Assembly: GCF_001500125.1 (NCBI RefSeq)
Contig: NZ_LQIV01000009.1
Span: 53,081 to 117,080, forward strand
Direction: 5' to 3'
Length of the DNA: 64,000 nt
Origin: Mycobacterium sp. IS-1742
GTDB taxonomy: Bacteria > Actinomycetota > Actinomycetes > Mycobacteriales > Mycobacteriaceae
Shown: one piece after another, positions 9,574 through 21,201 of the stretch
Numbering within the stretch: the first letter of the stretch is position 1
How the letters are laid out: each line of letters starts with the position of its first letter
Made by a program: the position numbers and the translations under genes
The notes under the pieces: model-generated
Database searches by the model: none
What the model saw: the letters and a program-made list of their open reading frames with translations, nothing else
What the model was told of the DNA's origin: nothing

Positions 9574-10469
9574 CAGGCGCGCCCGAACCTTCGGTTGCGG
9601 CTGACGTACTCCTCGCACGCCGCCCACAGGTCGCGGCGATCGTAGTCCGGCCACAGCTTGTCCTGGAAGACGTATTCGGCGTAGGCGGACTGCCACAGCA
9701 GGAAGTTGCTGGCCCGCTGCTCCCCCGACGTGCGGATGAACAGGTCGACGTCGGGGATGTCGGGCCGGTGCAGGTGCCTGGCGAAGGCGGCCTCGGTGAT
9801 CCGGCTCGGGTTCACCTTGCCGTCGACGGCCTCCTGCGCGAGCTGGCGCGCCGCCTCGACGATCTCGGTGCGCCCGCCGTAGTTCACGCAGTAGTTGATG
9901 GTGATGACGTCATTGTCGACCGTCATCTCCTCGGCGATGTCGAACTCCTTGCTCACGCTGCGCCACATCCGCGGCCGGGATCCGACCCAGCGCATCCGCA
10001 CGCCCATGTCGTTGAGGTTCTCCCGGCGGCGGCGGACCACCTCGCGGTTGAACCCCATCAGGAAGCGCACCTCTTCGGTGCTGCGCTTCCAGTTCTCGGT
10101 GGAGAACGCGTACACCGTCAGGTGCTTGATGCCGAGCTCGATGGCCCCGCAGGTGATGTCGATGAGCACCGCCTCGCCCATCTTGTGGCCTTCGGTGCGG
10201 CCGAGCCCGCGCTGGGTCGCCCATCGGCCGTTTCCGTCCATCACGACCGCGACGTGCTGCGGTACCTGGTCGGCGGGGATCTTGGGTGCGGCGGCCTTGC
10301 TGGTGTGCTGCGGCGGACGGGCGAACCGGCCGTTGGTGTTGGGCGGCAGCTCGGGGAACACCACCGGCCACGTCGACTTGTCGGGGAAGGTCGGATAGTC
10401 GTCGGCAGGTGGGTCGAGCTGCGGGAACTGCGACTTCTTGCGCTCAGCTCCCCGCCGCGAGCTGGTCAC
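9573..10469 (-). CDS. uppS: (2Z)-decaprenyl diphosphate synthase, cis-prenyltransferase
   Basis: Makes the decaprenyl-phosphate precursor that carries arabinan, galactan and peptidoglycan intermediates (Rv2361c homologue). The cis-prenyltransferase signature [14 protein letters not shown] has the catalytic Asp; [11 protein letters not shown] and the C-terminal [29 protein letters not shown] bind pyrophosphate. Active on a short isoprenoid diphosphate in mycobacteria. The start is uncertain: GTG at 10469 gives 298 residues, close to the M. tuberculosis length, and overlaps recO by 26 bp; an ATG at 10532 would add a 21-residue segment without family resemblance. Confidence 0.93.
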   Translation of the reverse strand: MTSSRRGAERKKSQFPQLDPPADDYPTFPDKSTWPVVFPELPPNTNGRFARPPQHTSKAAAPKIPADQVPQHVAVVMDGNGRWATQRGLGRTEGHKMGEAVLIDITCGAIELGIKHLTVYAFSTENWKRSTEEVRFLMGFNREVVRRRRENLNDMGVRMRWVGSRPRMWRSVSKEFDIAEEMTVDNDVITINYCVNYGGRTEIVEAARQLAQEAVDGKVNPSRITEAAFARHLHRPDIPDVDLFIRTSGEQRASNFLLWQSAYAEYVFQDKLWPDYDRRDLWAACEEYVSRNRRFGRA

Positions 10470-11274
10470 CCGGTTCGTCACCACGGTGCACATCCTGCCG
10501 CAACAGCGAAACCCGGTGATCAGCGACCGCATGATCGACGCGGTAGAAGCGCTCGACCAGCGGCAATGTCCGCAGCTGTCGTTCCAGGTGCCACTGCAGA
10601 TGGGCGGCCACCAAACCGCTGGCCTGACTGCGGTGCGACGGGGTCGACGCCTCGGCGGCCGGCCAGTCGCCGTCGTGCAGCGCGGCCATCAGGTCCAGCA
10701 CGGCCTGCGGCGGGGTCACCGACCCCGACGGCCGGCAGTGCACGCACACGCTACCGCCCGCCGCGACGTGGAACGCCCGGTGCGGGCCGGGGGTGGCGCA
10801 GCGGGCGCATTCGGTCAGCGCCGGCGCCCAGCCAGCGATTCCCATGGCGCGCAACAGATACGCGTCGAGCACCAGTTCACGGGGGCGGCTGCCGTCGGCG
10901 ACCGCGCGCAACGCACCGACCGTCAGCCGGTGCAACGCGGGCATCGGGGCGCGCTCCTCACCGGCGAGGCGCTCGGCCGTCTCGAGCACCGCACAGGCCG
11001 ACGTGTAGCGGCCGTAGTCGCTGACGATGTCGGAGGCGAACGCGTCGATCGCCTGCACCTGCGTGACGATGTCCAGGTTGCGGCCCGGGTGCAGCTGGAC
11101 GTCGATGTGCGCGAACGGTTCCAGCCGCGCTCCGAACTTGCTGCGGGTACGGCGCACCCCCTTGGCGACCGCGCGGACCAGCCCGTGGTCGCGGGTCAGC
11201 AGGGTGACGATCCGGTCGGCCTCACCCAGCTTGTGTTGGCGCAGCACGACGGCGCGGTCCCGGTACAGCCGCAT
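10444..11274 (-). CDS. recO: DNA repair protein RecO
   Basis: Recombination mediator that helps load RecA on SSB-coated single-stranded DNA in the RecFOR pathway. 276 residues: N-terminal OB fold ([20 protein letters not shown]), a helical middle, and a zinc-finger-like segment [13 protein letters not shown]...CVHC with the four cysteines intact. Homologue of Rv2362c. Upstream member of the recO-uppS unit and divergent from the amidase gene. Confidence 0.94.
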   Translation of the reverse strand: MRLYRDRAVVLRQHKLGEADRIVTLLTRDHGLVRAVAKGVRRTRSKFGARLEPFAHIDVQLHPGRNLDIVTQVQAIDAFASDIVSDYGRYTSACAVLETAERLAGEERAPMPALHRLTVGALRAVADGSRPRELVLDAYLLRAMGIAGWAPALTECARCATPGPHRAFHVAAGGSVCVHCRPSGSVTPPQAVLDLMAALHDGDWPAAEASTPSHRSQASGLVAAHLQWHLERQLRTLPLVERFYRVDHAVADHRVSLLRQDVHRGDEPGDQLAAGS

Positions 11275-11337
11275 CAGACCAGTGTTCCACCACAGTCCGA
11301 CAATGCTCGGTTGGCAACGCCGATATGGTTGGAGCCG

Positions 11338-12852
11338 ATGGCCCCTCCGTCTGCTCCCCGCCCCGCTCGAACCGCCTTCCCGACCCTGACCGACCAGCTC
11401 TATCAGCTCGCCAGTGGTGCGGTGACGGCGGAAGATCTGGTGCGCCGGTCACTGCACGCCATCTCCGCCAGCCAGCCGACTCTCAACGCGTTCCGGGTGG
11501 TGCTGGCCGATCAGGCGCTCGCCGCCGCGGCCGAGGCCGACCGCAGGCGCGCCGCAGGGGATCTGCGCCCGCTGCTGGGCATCCCGATCGCCGTGAAAGA
11601 CGACGTGGACATCGCGGGGGTGCCGACGCTGTTCGGCACCGGCGGCACGGTGCGGCCCGCCGCCGCCGACGCCGAGGTGGTCCGCCGGCTGCGGGCCGCC
11701 GGCGCGGTGATCGTCGGCAAGACCAACACCTGCGAGCTCGGCCAGTGGCCGTTCACCAGCGGACCGGCTTTCGGGCACACCCGCAACCCGTGGTCGCGCG
11801 AGCACACTCCCGGCGGGTCGTCGGGCGGGAGCGCGGCGGCGGTGGCGGCCGGACTGGTCACCGCGGCGATCGGCTCCGACGGCGCGGGCAGCGTGCGCAT
11901 CCCGGCGGCCTGGTGCCATCTCGTCGGCATCAAACCGCAGCGCGGCCGCATCTCGACCTCGCCGCTCTCCGAGGCGTTCAACGGCATCACCGTCAACGGG
12001 GTGCTCGCGCGCACGGTCGCCGACGCGGCGCTGGTGCTCGATGCGGCCTCGGGCAACGCGGCAGGCGACCTGCACCGTCCCGCGCCGGTGCGGGTGTCGG
12101 AGTACGTCGCCCGGGCGCCCGGTCCGTTGCGGATCGGGTTGTCGACGAAGTTTCCCTTCACCGGCTTCCACGCAACACTGCACCCGGAGATCCGCGCTGC
12201 GCTGCAGACCGTCGCCCGCCATCTCGAGGAACTGGGCCACACGGTGAAGCCCGCGAACCCCGACTACACCGTCGGCATGTCGTGGAACTTCCTGTCCCGC
12301 TCCACCTCCGGGCTTCTTGACTGGTCGGAGCGACTCGGCTACGGCGTCGAATTCGACAAGCGCACCCGGGCGAACATGCGGATGGGCCGGTTGCTGTCCG
12401 AACACGTCCTGCGCAAGGCGCGCGCCAAGGAGGCCGCCGCCCACCGCCGGATCGGCTGGGTGTTCAACCTCTGCGACGTGGTGCTGGCGCCGACCACCGC
12501 GCAACCGCCGCCACGCGTCCACGCCTTCGACGAGCTCGGCGGGCTGGCCACCGACCGCACGATGATCAAGGCGTGTCCGGTCACCTGGCCGTGGAACCTG
12601 CTCGGCTGGCCGTCGATCAACGTGCCCGCCGGATTCACCACCGACGGGCTGCCGATCGGGGTGCAGCTGATGGGACCCGCCGAGAGCGAGCCGCTGCTCA
12701 TCTCGCTGGCCGCCGAACTCGAGGCGGTCAGCGGGTGGGCCGCCCGCCGGCCCGAGGTGTGGTGGGAGACGCCGCAGGTGCCGCCGGCCGCGGCGCCCCC
12801 GACGGTCGACGCACCGCCGGGCGACGATCTGGACCTACGCGAGACGGCTTAG
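11338..12852 (+). CDS. amiA2: amidase, amidase-signature family
   Basis: Amidase-signature hydrolase of 504 residues; natural substrate unknown. The Ser-cisSer-Lys triad is readable as IPIAVKDDVDIAG (Lys), the Gly/Ser-rich GGSSGGSAAAVAAG (cis-Ser) and SDGAGSVRIPA (nucleophile region). ATG chosen because a GGAG motif lies directly ahead and the protein then begins as in Rv2363; the long in-frame extension upstream is antisense to recO. No signal peptide. Its 3' end overlaps the convergent era gene by 4 bp. Confidence 0.9.
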   Translation: MAPPSAPRPARTAFPTLTDQLYQLASGAVTAEDLVRRSLHAISASQPTLNAFRVVLADQALAAAAEADRRRAAGDLRPLLGIPIAVKDDVDIAGVPTLFGTGGTVRPAAADAEVVRRLRAAGAVIVGKTNTCELGQWPFTSGPAFGHTRNPWSREHTPGGSSGGSAAAVAAGLVTAAIGSDGAGSVRIPAAWCHLVGIKPQRGRISTSPLSEAFNGITVNGVLARTVADAALVLDAASGNAAGDLHRPAPVRVSEYVARAPGPLRIGLSTKFPFTGFHATLHPEIRAALQTVARHLEELGHTVKPANPDYTVGMSWNFLSRSTSGLLDWSERLGYGVEFDKRTRANMRMGRLLSEHVLRKARAKEAAAHRRIGWVFNLCDVVLAPTTAQPPPRVHAFDELGGLATDRTMIKACPVTWPWNLLGWPSINVPAGFTTDGLPIGVQLMGPAESEPLLISLAAELEAVSGWAARRPEVWWETPQVPPAAAPPTVDAPPGDDLDLRETA

Positions 12853-13757
12853 AAGCCCAGGCGCCCAAGCTGTTTGGGGTCACGCTGCCAGTTCTTGGCG
12901 ATCTTGACGCGCAGGTCGAGGTAGACCTTCGTGCCGAGCAGTTTCTCGATCTGCGTACGCGCGGCCGTCCCGACCTCACGCAGCCGCGCGCCACCCTTGC
13001 CGATCACGATGCCCTTCTGGCTGTCGCGTTCGACGTAGAGGATGGCGTGCACATCGACGAGGGGGTTCAGGTCGTCACGTCCCTCGCGCGAGCTGACCTC
13101 GTCGATGACCACCGCCAGGGAGTGCGGCAGTTCGTCGCGCACCCCCTCGAGGGCGGCCTCGCGGATCAGTTCGGCCATCAGCGTCTCTTCGGGTTCGTCG
13201 GTGAGCTCACCGTCGGGGTAGAACGCCGGGCCGGGCGGCAGCTTGCTCGCGAGCACCTCCGTCAGCACGTCGAGCTGTTCGCCGCTGGTCGCCGAGACCG
13301 GCACGATCTCGGCGTCGGGCCCGACCAGTTCACTGACCGCGACCAGTTGCGCGGCGACCCGGTCCCGGGGCACCTTGTCGATCTTGGTGACGATCGCGAC
13401 CAGCGTCGTCCTCGGCGCGACGGCGCGGATCTGCTCGTGGATCCACCGGTCCCCCGGGCCGATCGCCTCGTCGGCGGGGATGCACAGCCCGATCACGTCG
13501 ACCTCGGAGTAGGTGGTCTTGACCAGGTCGTTGAGCCGCTGCCCCAGCAGCGTGCGCGGCCGGTGCAGACCCGGGGTGTCGACGAGGATGATCTGGAAGT
13601 CCTCGCGGTGCACGATGCCGCGGATGGTGTGCCGGGTGGTCTGCGGCCGGTTCGAGGTGATCGCCACCTTGGCCCCGACGAGCGCGTTCGTCAGCGTGGA
13701 CTTGCCGGTGTTCGGCCGACCGACGAAACACACGAAGCCCGAACGGAACTCGCTCAC
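12849..13757 (-). CDS. era: GTPase Era
   Basis: Ribosome-associated GTPase needed for 16S rRNA maturation and 30S assembly. 302 residues: G1 loop GRPNTGKST (~14-22), G3 DTPGLHRP, G4 TKIDK, and a C-terminal KH domain with GIVIGKGGARLREVG that binds the 3' end of 16S rRNA. Start overlaps the stop of the preceding small gene. Grouped with ybeY and phoH as in M. tuberculosis (Rv2364c), so the block serves rRNA processing. Confidence 0.96.
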   Translation of the reverse strand: MSEFRSGFVCFVGRPNTGKSTLTNALVGAKVAITSNRPQTTRHTIRGIVHREDFQIILVDTPGLHRPRTLLGQRLNDLVKTTYSEVDVIGLCIPADEAIGPGDRWIHEQIRAVAPRTTLVAIVTKIDKVPRDRVAAQLVAVSELVGPDAEIVPVSATSGEQLDVLTEVLASKLPPGPAFYPDGELTDEPEETLMAELIREAALEGVRDELPHSLAVVIDEVSSREGRDDLNPLVDVHAILYVERDSQKGIVIGKGGARLREVGTAARTQIEKLLGTKVYLDLRVKIAKNWQRDPKQLGRLGF

Positions 13758-14071
13758 ACGACCTTCCCCGCGCGGTCGGTGACGATGACCGCGGCGTCGG
13801 CCGACAGCTCCCGCACCGCGGCCACACCCGCATCGTCGGCGGTGCCACCGACCAGTACCGCCGCCTCGAACCCGGCGGCGCCGCTCGACACCGCGGCGGC
13901 GACCGCCGCCTGCAGGGCGGTCAACGGCAGCGCGCTCAGGTCGACGGGCGCGCCGGCGTAGGTGCGGCCGTCGAGGTCGCGCACGGCGGCGCCACTGGCG
14001 GCCTCGGCGCGCGCCATCGCACCGCGGGCCAGGACGACGAGTTTGCCATCCTCGGGGTCGAGTTCAGTCAC
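13754..14071 (-). CDS. cytidine deaminase-fold protein lacking active-site residues (Rv2365c-like)
   Basis: 105-residue protein whose order of short segments ([20 protein letters not shown], then [18 protein letters not shown], then AAVLVGG) follows the cytidine deaminase fold. It contains no cysteine and no histidine, so the HAE/PCxxC zinc site is absent and no deaminase activity is expected. Its start overlaps the 3' end of the CBS-domain gene by 8 bp and its stop overlaps the era start. Probably a structural or regulatory relic conserved in mycobacteria; function unknown. Confidence 0.75.
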   Translation of the reverse strand: MTELDPEDGKLVVLARGAMARAEAASGAAVRDLDGRTYAGAPVDLSALPLTALQAAVAAAVSSGAAGFEAAVLVGGTADDAGVAAVRELSADAAVIVTDRAGKVV

Positions 14072-15374
14072 CGCGCTCCTCGGGTTCGCTCTGGTCGTCG
14101 GGCTCGGGTTCGGTGGGGCTGATCAGCACCGTGCCGATGCGCACCCGACCCCGGTGGTCGGGGCCGCCCTCGGCCTTCAGTCTCAGCCCGTCCCAGATGA
14201 TCTCGGCTCCTGGCAGCGGCACTCGCCCGAGTTCCAGGGCGACCAGGCCGCCCACGGTGTCGACGTCGAGATCCTCACCGAACTCGAGGTCGTACAGGTC
14301 GCCGAGGTCCTCGATCGGCAGCCGGGCGGACACCCGGTACTCCCGGTTGCCCAGTTCCTCGACCGGCGCCACCTCGTCGGTGTCGTACTCGTCGGCGATT
14401 TCGCCCACGATCTCCTCGAGGACGTCTTCGATGGTGACCAGTCCGGCGATGGCGCCATACTCGTCGACCAGCAGCGCCATGTGGTACCGGTCGCGCTGCA
14501 TCTCGCGGAGCAGTTCGTCGAGCGGTTTGGAGTCCGGCACGAAGACCGCGTCCCGCATCACCTGTTCGACGGTGGTGTCGCGCCCGCCGTTGACCGAGTA
14601 ATAGGTCTGCTGCACGAGGTCCTTCAGGTACACGACACCGACGACGTCGTCGACGTTCTCCCCGATCACCGGGATGCGGGAGTGTCCGCTGCGTACCGCC
14701 AGGGAGGTGGCTTGGCCGGCTGTCTTGTCGCTTTCGATCCACACCATCTCGGTGCGCGGCACCATCACCTCGCGGGCCGCGGTGTCGCCGAGTTCGAACA
14801 CCGACTCGATCATCCGCCGCTCCTCTTCGGCCACCACCCCGCGCTGCTGGGCCAGGTCGACGACCTCGCGCAGTTCGATCTCGGAGGCGAACGGTCCGTT
14901 ACGGAAGCCGCGGCCGGGCGTCAGCGCGTTGCCGAGCAGCACCAGCAGCCGGCTGATCGGGGTGAGCAGCACTGAGATCGCCTGCAGCGGAAGCGCGGTG
15001 TAGAGGGCGATGGGATAGGCGTTCTGACGCCCGACGGTGCGCGGGCCGACACCGACGGCGACGAAGCTGACGACCACCATGATGCCTGCGGCCGCGGTCA
15101 GCCCCCAGCTGACGCCGAGGTGGCCGTCCAGGTAGGCGGCCAGCAGCACCGTCGCGGTCACCTCGCAGGCGATCCGGAGCAGGACGATCAGGTTGATGTA
15201 GCGGGGCCGCTCGTGCATCACCCGCTGCAACCGCACCGCACCCGGCCGTTCGTCGCGCACGAGTTCCTCGACGCGGGCCATGGACACCGTGCTCAGGGCG
15301 GCGTCGATCGCCGCGAACAACCCACCGAACGCGACGAGCACGATCACGCCGATGAGTTGGGGAAGTCCGCTCAT
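14064..15374 (-). CDS. CNNM/CorC-HlyC family membrane protein (Rv2366c-like)
   Basis: 436-residue membrane protein: N-terminal DUF21 domain with about four hydrophobic segments (first [19 protein letters not shown]), a tandem CBS pair ([44 protein letters not shown]) and a C-terminal CorC/HlyC transporter-associated domain ending in an acidic tail. The family is linked to Mg2+/Co2+ transport or sensing. The ATG overlaps the ybeY stop (ATGA) and begins the first membrane segment correctly. Confidence 0.88.
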   Translation of the reverse strand: MSGLPQLIGVIVLVAFGGLFAAIDAALSTVSMARVEELVRDERPGAVRLQRVMHERPRYINLIVLLRIACEVTATVLLAAYLDGHLGVSWGLTAAAGIMVVVSFVAVGVGPRTVGRQNAYPIALYTALPLQAISVLLTPISRLLVLLGNALTPGRGFRNGPFASEIELREVVDLAQQRGVVAEEERRMIESVFELGDTAAREVMVPRTEMVWIESDKTAGQATSLAVRSGHSRIPVIGENVDDVVGVVYLKDLVQQTYYSVNGGRDTTVEQVMRDAVFVPDSKPLDELLREMQRDRYHMALLVDEYGAIAGLVTIEDVLEEIVGEIADEYDTDEVAPVEELGNREYRVSARLPIEDLGDLYDLEFGEDLDVDTVGGLVALELGRVPLPGAEIIWDGLRLKAEGGPDHRGRVRIGTVLISPTEPEPDDQSEPEERGD

Positions 15375-15904
15375 TCGTCGAAGTACCGGGACTTGTCGAG
15401 CAGCCGCCGGTCCCGCTCGGTCTGACGGTCCAGGTGGTATGCCTCGACCTGGTCGGCCACCCACTCCTCGAGCAGTTCACGCTGCAACGCGAACATCTCT
15501 TTCTCCTCGTCGGGTTCGGCGTGGTCGTACCCGAGCAGGTGCAGGACGCCGTGCACGGTCAGCAGCGCCAGTTCGTGGCCCAGCGAATGACCCGCCGTCT
15601 CAGCCTGTTTCGCGGCGAACTCCGGGCACAGCACGATGTCGCCGAGCATCGACGGTCCCGGATCGGGTGAATCAGGACGGCCGCCGGGCTCGAGCTCGTC
15701 CATCGGGAAGCTCATCACGTCGGTCGGGCCGGGCAGATCCATCCAGCGCATGTGCAGATCGGCCATCGACGACGTGTCGAGCAGGACCATCGACAGTTCG
15801 GCGGCCGGGTTGACGTTCATCTTCCCGATCACGAACCGGGCGACGCTGATCAGCTCCTCCTCGGAGACGTCCATGCCCGATTCGTTGGACACCTCGATGC
15901 TCAT
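15371..15904 (-). CDS. ybeY: endoribonuclease YbeY
   Basis: Single-strand-specific endoribonuclease for 16S rRNA 3' maturation and ribosome quality control. The zinc motif [11 protein letters not shown] is intact (~120), with the conserved DVMSFPMDE upstream. 177 residues. It lies four bases after phoH and overlaps the CBS-domain gene, so the phoH-ybeY-era run is one transcription unit. Homologue of Rv2367c. Confidence 0.95.
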   Translation of the reverse strand: MSIEVSNESGMDVSEEELISVARFVIGKMNVNPAAELSMVLLDTSSMADLHMRWMDLPGPTDVMSFPMDELEPGGRPDSPDPGPSMLGDIVLCPEFAAKQAETAGHSLGHELALLTVHGVLHLLGYDHAEPDEEKEMFALQRELLEEWVADQVEAYHLDRQTERDRRLLDKSRYFDE

Positions 15905-15908
15905 CGCA

Positions 15909-16988
<1,080 letters not shown>

Positions 16989-17100
16989 GTGCTGCTTTCT
17001 GCCTGCTTTCTGTCTTGTCCGGGCGGGCCGGCCGTATCGTCGCTGGTCCCAGTCTACCGCCGGGTACGACACCGCCCCAATGGTCAACCAGGAAGCACCG

Positions 17101-17697
17101 ATGACCCCCCGACCCCGCGCCGCCGCGACCGCCTGGATCCTCGGTGCGACGGCCTATCTGGCGGCCGAGGCCGTGACGGCCTCGGCGTATCGGCCGTCCT
17201 ACAGCTACGCCCACGACTACATCAGCGACCTCGGCGTTCCCGGTCAGCCGCTGGCCGCGCTGATGAACGCCGGGTTCGCCGCACAGGGTGTCCTCTTCCT
17301 GCTGGGCGCGGTGTTGGCGAGCGGATCGCGGCACCGGACGCTGACCGCATGCGCGGCGGCCAACGCGATCGGCAACGTCCTCGTGGGGACGGTGCCCGCG
17401 GGCGAGGGCGCCCTGCATCTGGTGGGTGCGACGCTCGCCATCGTCGGCGGCAACGCGGCGGCGCTGGCGGGTGCGTCGCTGCTCCCGGGGCTCGGCTACC
17501 GGCTGGCCTCGCGGGCGCTCGGCGGCGTCGGCCTGCTCAGCCTCGTCGTGCTGGCGGCGCAGGCGTGGATCGGTGTGGAGGTGCTGCCCTCGCCGGTGTG
17601 GGAACGGGCGAGCGTCTACCCGATCCTGGCGTGGCAGGTGTTCGCGGCGCTCGCCCTGTCTGCGGCGCTACTGCCAGCGCGGCGTCAGCACCCCTAG
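17101..17697 (+). CDS. DUF998-family membrane protein
   Basis: Integral membrane protein of about 198 residues with five or six hydrophobic helices. Family hallmarks are the early [16 protein letters not shown] segment and the spacing of helices after it. The ATG at 17101 has an AGGAAG ribosome-binding site; an in-frame ATG at 17080 does not. It is divergent from phoH and its 3' end overlaps rsmE by 30 bp. Function unknown. I do not recall a DUF998 gene at this place in M. tuberculosis. Confidence 0.75.
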   Translation: MTPRPRAAATAWILGATAYLAAEAVTASAYRPSYSYAHDYISDLGVPGQPLAALMNAGFAAQGVLFLLGAVLASGSRHRTLTACAAANAIGNVLVGTVPAGEGALHLVGATLAIVGGNAAALAGASLLPGLGYRLASRALGGVGLLSLVVLAAQAWIGVEVLPSPVWERASVYPILAWQVFAALALSAALLPARRQHP

Positions 17698-18411
17698 GGC
17701 TCCCAATCCGACCGCCGCCGCGGTCGAGGTGCGCAACACCGTCGGGCCCAGTCGGACGGCGACGGCCCCCGCTGCAGTCAGGGCATCGAGCTCGTCGTCG
17801 GCGATCCCGCCCTCGGGTCCGACGATCAGGGTGAGCGCCCGGGGTCGCGTCAGATCGACCTCGGTCAGCGGGCCGGTCGCGGATTCGTGCAGCACGAGGA
17901 CCGTCGTCCCGCCGGCCGCGTCCGCGGTCACCCGCCGCACCAGCTCGGCCGTCGACACCACTCCGTCGACCGGGGGGATGTGGGGCCGGCGGGACTGCCG
18001 CGCCGCGGCGCGGGCCACCGCGCGCCAGCGGCGCAGACCCTTGTCGACCTTCGCCCCGTCCCACCGGGCCACACATCGGGCGGCCTGCCACGCGACCACC
18101 CTGTCGGCGCCGGCTTCGGTGGCCAACTCCACCGCCAACTCGGCGCGGTCGGATTTCGGGATCGCCTGGACGACGGTCACGGCCGGGCTGGGTGGCGGGA
18201 CGACCCGACGGTCGAGCACCCGCGCGGTCAGCCGGCCCTTGCCGACGTCCTCGACCACGCAGTGCGCCACGGCGCCGACGCCGTCGCCCAGGTCGAGGTG
18301 CTCACCGGTGCGGATGCGCCGCACGGTGGTGGCGTGGAACCCGGCATCGCCGTCGACGACGGCGACCTCACCGACCTCGGGCAGCGCGTCGACGTAGAAC
18401 AGGTCGCGCAC
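17668..18411 (-). CDS. rsmE: 16S rRNA (uracil-1498-N3)-methyltransferase
   Basis: SPOUT-class methyltransferase for m3U1498 of 16S rRNA. 247 residues; N-terminal PUA-like part ([16 protein letters not shown]) and C-terminal trefoil-knot SAM site with [14 protein letters not shown] and [15 protein letters not shown] start 12 bp after dnaJ2, as in M. tuberculosis (Rv2372c), so it is probably part of the hrcA-dnaJ2 operon. Confidence 0.94.
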   Translation of the reverse strand: MRDLFYVDALPEVGEVAVVDGDAGFHATTVRRIRTGEHLDLGDGVGAVAHCVVEDVGKGRLTARVLDRRVVPPPSPAVTVVQAIPKSDRAELAVELATEAGADRVVAWQAARCVARWDGAKVDKGLRRWRAVARAAARQSRRPHIPPVDGVVSTAELVRRVTADAAGGTTVLVLHESATGPLTEVDLTRPRALTLIVGPEGGIADDELDALTAAGAVAVRLGPTVLRTSTAAAVGLGALGVLTPRWQ

Positions 18412-18423
18412 CGACGAGCCCTC

Positions 18424-19578
18424 CTAGCGGCCGGTGAACGTCTCGCGCAGCCGGCTGAACAGACCGCCGGAGTTCGACGCGGCGGGTGAACTGCTGGTGC
18501 GGACCTCGGCGACGTCGCGGCTGCGGTGCTCCTTGAGCTGGCGTAGCAGGTCGATGTCGGTGTGGTCCAGCTTGGCGGGCACCACCACGTCGATGTGGGC
18601 GTGCAGGTCGCCGCGGACGCCCGAGCGCAGGTGCGGCATGCCGTGGCCGCGCAGCGTCGTCACCGCGCCGGGCTGGGTTCCGGCGGCGATGGTCAGCTCC
18701 ACCGGCCCGCCGAGAATGTCGTCGACGCTGACCGTCGTGCCCAGCGCGGCGTCGACCATCGGCACCGAGACCGTGCAGTGCAGGTCGTCGCCGTCGCGGA
18801 CGAACACGTCGTGCGGCTTCTCGTGCACCTCGACGTACAGGTCGCCGGCGGGTCCGCCGCCGGGTCCGACCTCGCCCTGAGCGGCCAGCCGCACCCGCAT
18901 GCCGTCGCCGACCCCGGCCGGGATCTTGACGCTGATCTCGCGCCGGGCGCGAACGCGGCCGTCACCGCCGCAGCGGTGGCACGGGTCGGGGATCACTTCG
19001 CCGACCCCGCCGCACACCGGGCACGGCCGTGAGGTCATGACCTGGCCGAGCAGCGAGCGCTGCACGGTCTGGATCTCTCCGCGGCCGCCGCAGGTGTCAC
19101 ACGTCGCGGTCGTCGAGTTGCCGTGCGTGCCCTTGCCGTGGCACAGGTCGCAGAGGACGGCGGTGTCGACGGTCACCTGCTTGGTCACGCCGGTGGCGCA
19201 TTCGGCCAGGTCGAGACGCATCCGCAGGAGGGAGTCCGAGCCGGGCCGGACACGCCCGATCGGCCCGCGCGAGCCGCCGCCTCCGCCGAAGAACGCCTCG
19301 AACACGTCGCCCAGCCCACCGAATCCGGCGCCGAATCCGTTGCCGCCCGACGCGCCCGCACTCTCGAGCGGGTCACCGCCGAGGTCGACGATGCGGCGCT
19401 TCTCCGGATCGGACAGCACCTCGTAGGCGGCGCTGATCTCCTTGAACCGGGCCTGCGCCTCCTCGTCGGGGTTGACGTCGGGGTGCAGCTCGCGGGCAAG
19501 CTTGCGATAGGCGCGCTTGATCTCCTGATCGCTGGCGCCCTTGCTCACTCCGAGCAGGCCGTAATAATCGCGTGCCAC
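18424..19578 (-). CDS. dnaJ2: chaperone protein DnaJ2
   Basis: Hsp40 co-chaperone for DnaK. 384 residues: J domain with the HPD motif ([12 protein letters not shown], ~32), Gly-rich linker ([12 protein letters not shown]), four CxxCxGxG zinc repeats ([32 protein letters not shown]) and C-terminal substrate domain. GTG start. It follows hrcA by 54 bp on the same strand, matching Rv2373c-Rv2374c. Confidence 0.96.
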   Translation of the reverse strand: MARDYYGLLGVSKGASDQEIKRAYRKLARELHPDVNPDEEAQARFKEISAAYEVLSDPEKRRIVDLGGDPLESAGASGGNGFGAGFGGLGDVFEAFFGGGGGSRGPIGRVRPGSDSLLRMRLDLAECATGVTKQVTVDTAVLCDLCHGKGTHGNSTTATCDTCGGRGEIQTVQRSLLGQVMTSRPCPVCGGVGEVIPDPCHRCGGDGRVRARREISVKIPAGVGDGMRVRLAAQGEVGPGGGPAGDLYVEVHEKPHDVFVRDGDDLHCTVSVPMVDAALGTTVSVDDILGGPVELTIAAGTQPGAVTTLRGHGMPHLRSGVRGDLHAHIDVVVPAKLDHTDIDLLRQLKEHRSRDVAEVRTSSSPAASNSGGLFSRLRETFTGR

Positions 19579-19632
19579 GCTTGACCTTTCAGTGCCGGTG
19601 TACCGGCTGTTACGACTTCCTCTTCGACGCGC

Positions 19633-20676
19633 TCATCGCGTACCCAGGACCTCACCTATGTACAAAGCAACCGCAGCGACATTAGCGATAGTTCCCGGAT
19701 AGTCCATCCGAGTGGGACCCACCACACCCATGCCGCCGTAGACCTTGCCCGAACTGCCGTAGGCCGTGGTGACCACCGACGTGCCCGCCATCTGTTCGGC
19801 CTCGGTCTCGTGACCGATCCGCACGGTCACCTTGCCCGCCTCCTGCTGCGCGGCGAGCAACCGCAGCACCACCACCTGCTCCTCGAGGGCCTCGAGGACC
19901 GATCGCAGCGAGCCGCCGAAATCGGCGGTGTTGCGGGTGAGGTTCGCGGTGCCGCCGAGCAGCAGCCGCTCCTCGGCGTGCTCGACGAGCGTCTCGACCA
20001 GCACGGTGGCCGAACGGCCCACGGCGTCGGCCAGTCGGTGCGACATCCCCGGACTGCCGCTCAGGTGAGAGGCGAGGTCGGAGACGGCCACCGAGGCGGC
20101 CGAGAGCCGCTTCCCCTCCAGCGCCTGGCCCAGCAGATCGCGCAGCGTCGCGAGTTCGTGTTCGTCGATCGCGTCACCGAGTTCGACGATGCGCTGGTCG
20201 ACCCGTCCCGTGTCGGTGATGACGACCAGCAGCAGGCGCGCGGGCGTGAGGGCCACCACCTCCAGATGACGGACCGTCGAGGTGGACAGCGTCGGGTACT
20301 GCACGATCGCGACCTGGCGGGTCAGCTGCGCCAGCAACCGCACCGCCCGGCGCAGCACGTCGTCCAGGTCGACGCCGCTCTCGAGGAATTTGAGGATCGC
20401 CCGCCGTTCGGCCGACGACAGCGGTTTGACGTCGTCGAGGCGGTCGACGAACTCGCGGTAGCCCTTCTCGGTGGGTACCCGCCCGGAGCTGGTGTGCGGT
20501 TGGGCGATGTAGCCCTCGGCCTCGAGGACGGCCATGTCGTTGCGGACGGTCGCGCTGGACACTCCGAGGTTGTGTCGCTCCACCAGGGTCTTGGAGCCGA
20601 TCGGTTCCTTGGTGGCGACGAAGTCGGCGACGATGGCACGCAGCACCTCGAAGCGACGGTCGTCGGCACTACCCAT
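19633..20676 (-). CDS. hrcA: heat-inducible transcription repressor HrcA
   Basis: Repressor of class I heat-shock genes. 347 residues: winged-helix N-terminus ([41 protein letters not shown]) and C-terminal GAF-like ligand domain ending [21 protein letters not shown] chosen because GAGAGGTGGG precedes it and the protein then begins exactly as the family does. No CIRCE element was seen near it. First gene of hrcA-dnaJ2-rsmE. Confidence 0.95.
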   Translation of the reverse strand: MGSADDRRFEVLRAIVADFVATKEPIGSKTLVERHNLGVSSATVRNDMAVLEAEGYIAQPHTSSGRVPTEKGYREFVDRLDDVKPLSSAERRAILKFLESGVDLDDVLRRAVRLLAQLTRQVAIVQYPTLSTSTVRHLEVVALTPARLLLVVITDTGRVDQRIVELGDAIDEHELATLRDLLGQALEGKRLSAASVAVSDLASHLSGSPGMSHRLADAVGRSATVLVETLVEHAEERLLLGGTANLTRNTADFGGSLRSVLEALEEQVVVLRLLAAQQEAGKVTVRIGHETEAEQMAGTSVVTTAYGSSGKVYGGMGVVGPTRMDYPGTIANVAAVALYIGEVLGTR

Positions 20677-20776
20677 GGTGTTCACCCACCTCTCGGATCG
20701 CAGCGCAGTTCGCATCCAGTTTACGGTGCTCAGCCGCCGTCTCCCGCATCGCGCGGTACGCGTGACTACCCCCGGT

Positions 20777-20795
20777 CGAGGTTCGGCTAACCTTC
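20777..20795. promoter_or_regulatory. IdeR-like iron box ahead of the Rv2375-like gene
   Basis: CGAGGTTCGGCTAACCTTC matches the mycobacterial IdeR consensus TTAGGTTAGGCTAACCTAA at 14 of 19 positions, with 14 of 15 in the central AGGTT-N5-AACCT core. It lies 36 bp ahead of the ATG of the small gene and about 100 bp from hrcA. Iron repression of the small gene is likely (inference). Confidence 0.55.
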
Positions 20796-20830
20796 GTCGT
20801 AGAGGGGGCCGAGCAACCGAAGGCGCGCTG

Positions 20831-21145
20831 ATGATCTTCAAAGGTGTCCGCGACGGTAAGCCTTACCCCGAGCACGGTCTCAGCTATCGCGAGTGGTCGC
20901 GTATCCCGCCCCGGCAGATCCGGCTCGACGAGATCGTGACGACCACGACCGTCCTCGCGCTGGATCGGCTGTTGTCCGAGGATTCCACCTTCTACGGCGA
21001 TCTGTTCCCCCACGCGGTCCGCTGGCAGGGCGTGATCTATCTGGAGGACGGACTGCACCGCGCGGTGCGCTCGGCCCTGCGCAACCGCACGGTGCTGCAC
21101 GCCCGGCTCTACGACATGGACGTGCCGTACTCCCAACAGATCTAG
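20831..21145 (+). CDS. conserved hypothetical protein (Rv2375-like)
   Basis: 104-residue cytosolic protein ([20 protein letters not shown] at the start, [20 protein letters not shown] in the middle). The order [17 protein letters not shown]...[21 protein letters not shown] suggests a small alpha/beta fold; I do not recognise a catalytic motif. It keeps the same position next to the mycobactin region as Rv2375. The iron box just ahead of it suggests a role under iron limitation, but its function is unknown. A strong terminator follows. Confidence 0.8.
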   Translation: MIFKGVRDGKPYPEHGLSYREWSRIPPRQIRLDEIVTTTTVLALDRLLSEDSTFYGDLFPHAVRWQGVIYLEDGLHRAVRSALRNRTVLHARLYDMDVPYSQQI

Positions 21146-21155
21146 ACGCATGAAA

Positions 21156-21183
21156 CGGGCCCCCTCTTCGCGGAGGGGGCCCG
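21156..21183. terminator. intrinsic terminator between convergent genes
   Basis: CGGGCCCCCTC, a six-base loop and GAGGGGGCCCG form a perfect 11-bp GC stem in the gap between the Rv2375-like gene and the convergent porin-like gene. There is no long U tract, as is common in mycobacteria. Likely serves both genes. Confidence 0.8.
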
Positions 21184-21201
21184 GCTCATGCGGTGATGGT
21201 T

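Noticed and set aside
10438..11337. N-terminal extension of the amidase
   Set aside because: Antisense to recO; the amidase starts at the ATG next to GGAG.
19579..19632. CIRCE element for HrcA
   Set aside because: No TTAGCACTC-N9-GAGTGCTAA-like repeat upstream of dnaJ2 or hrcA in this window.
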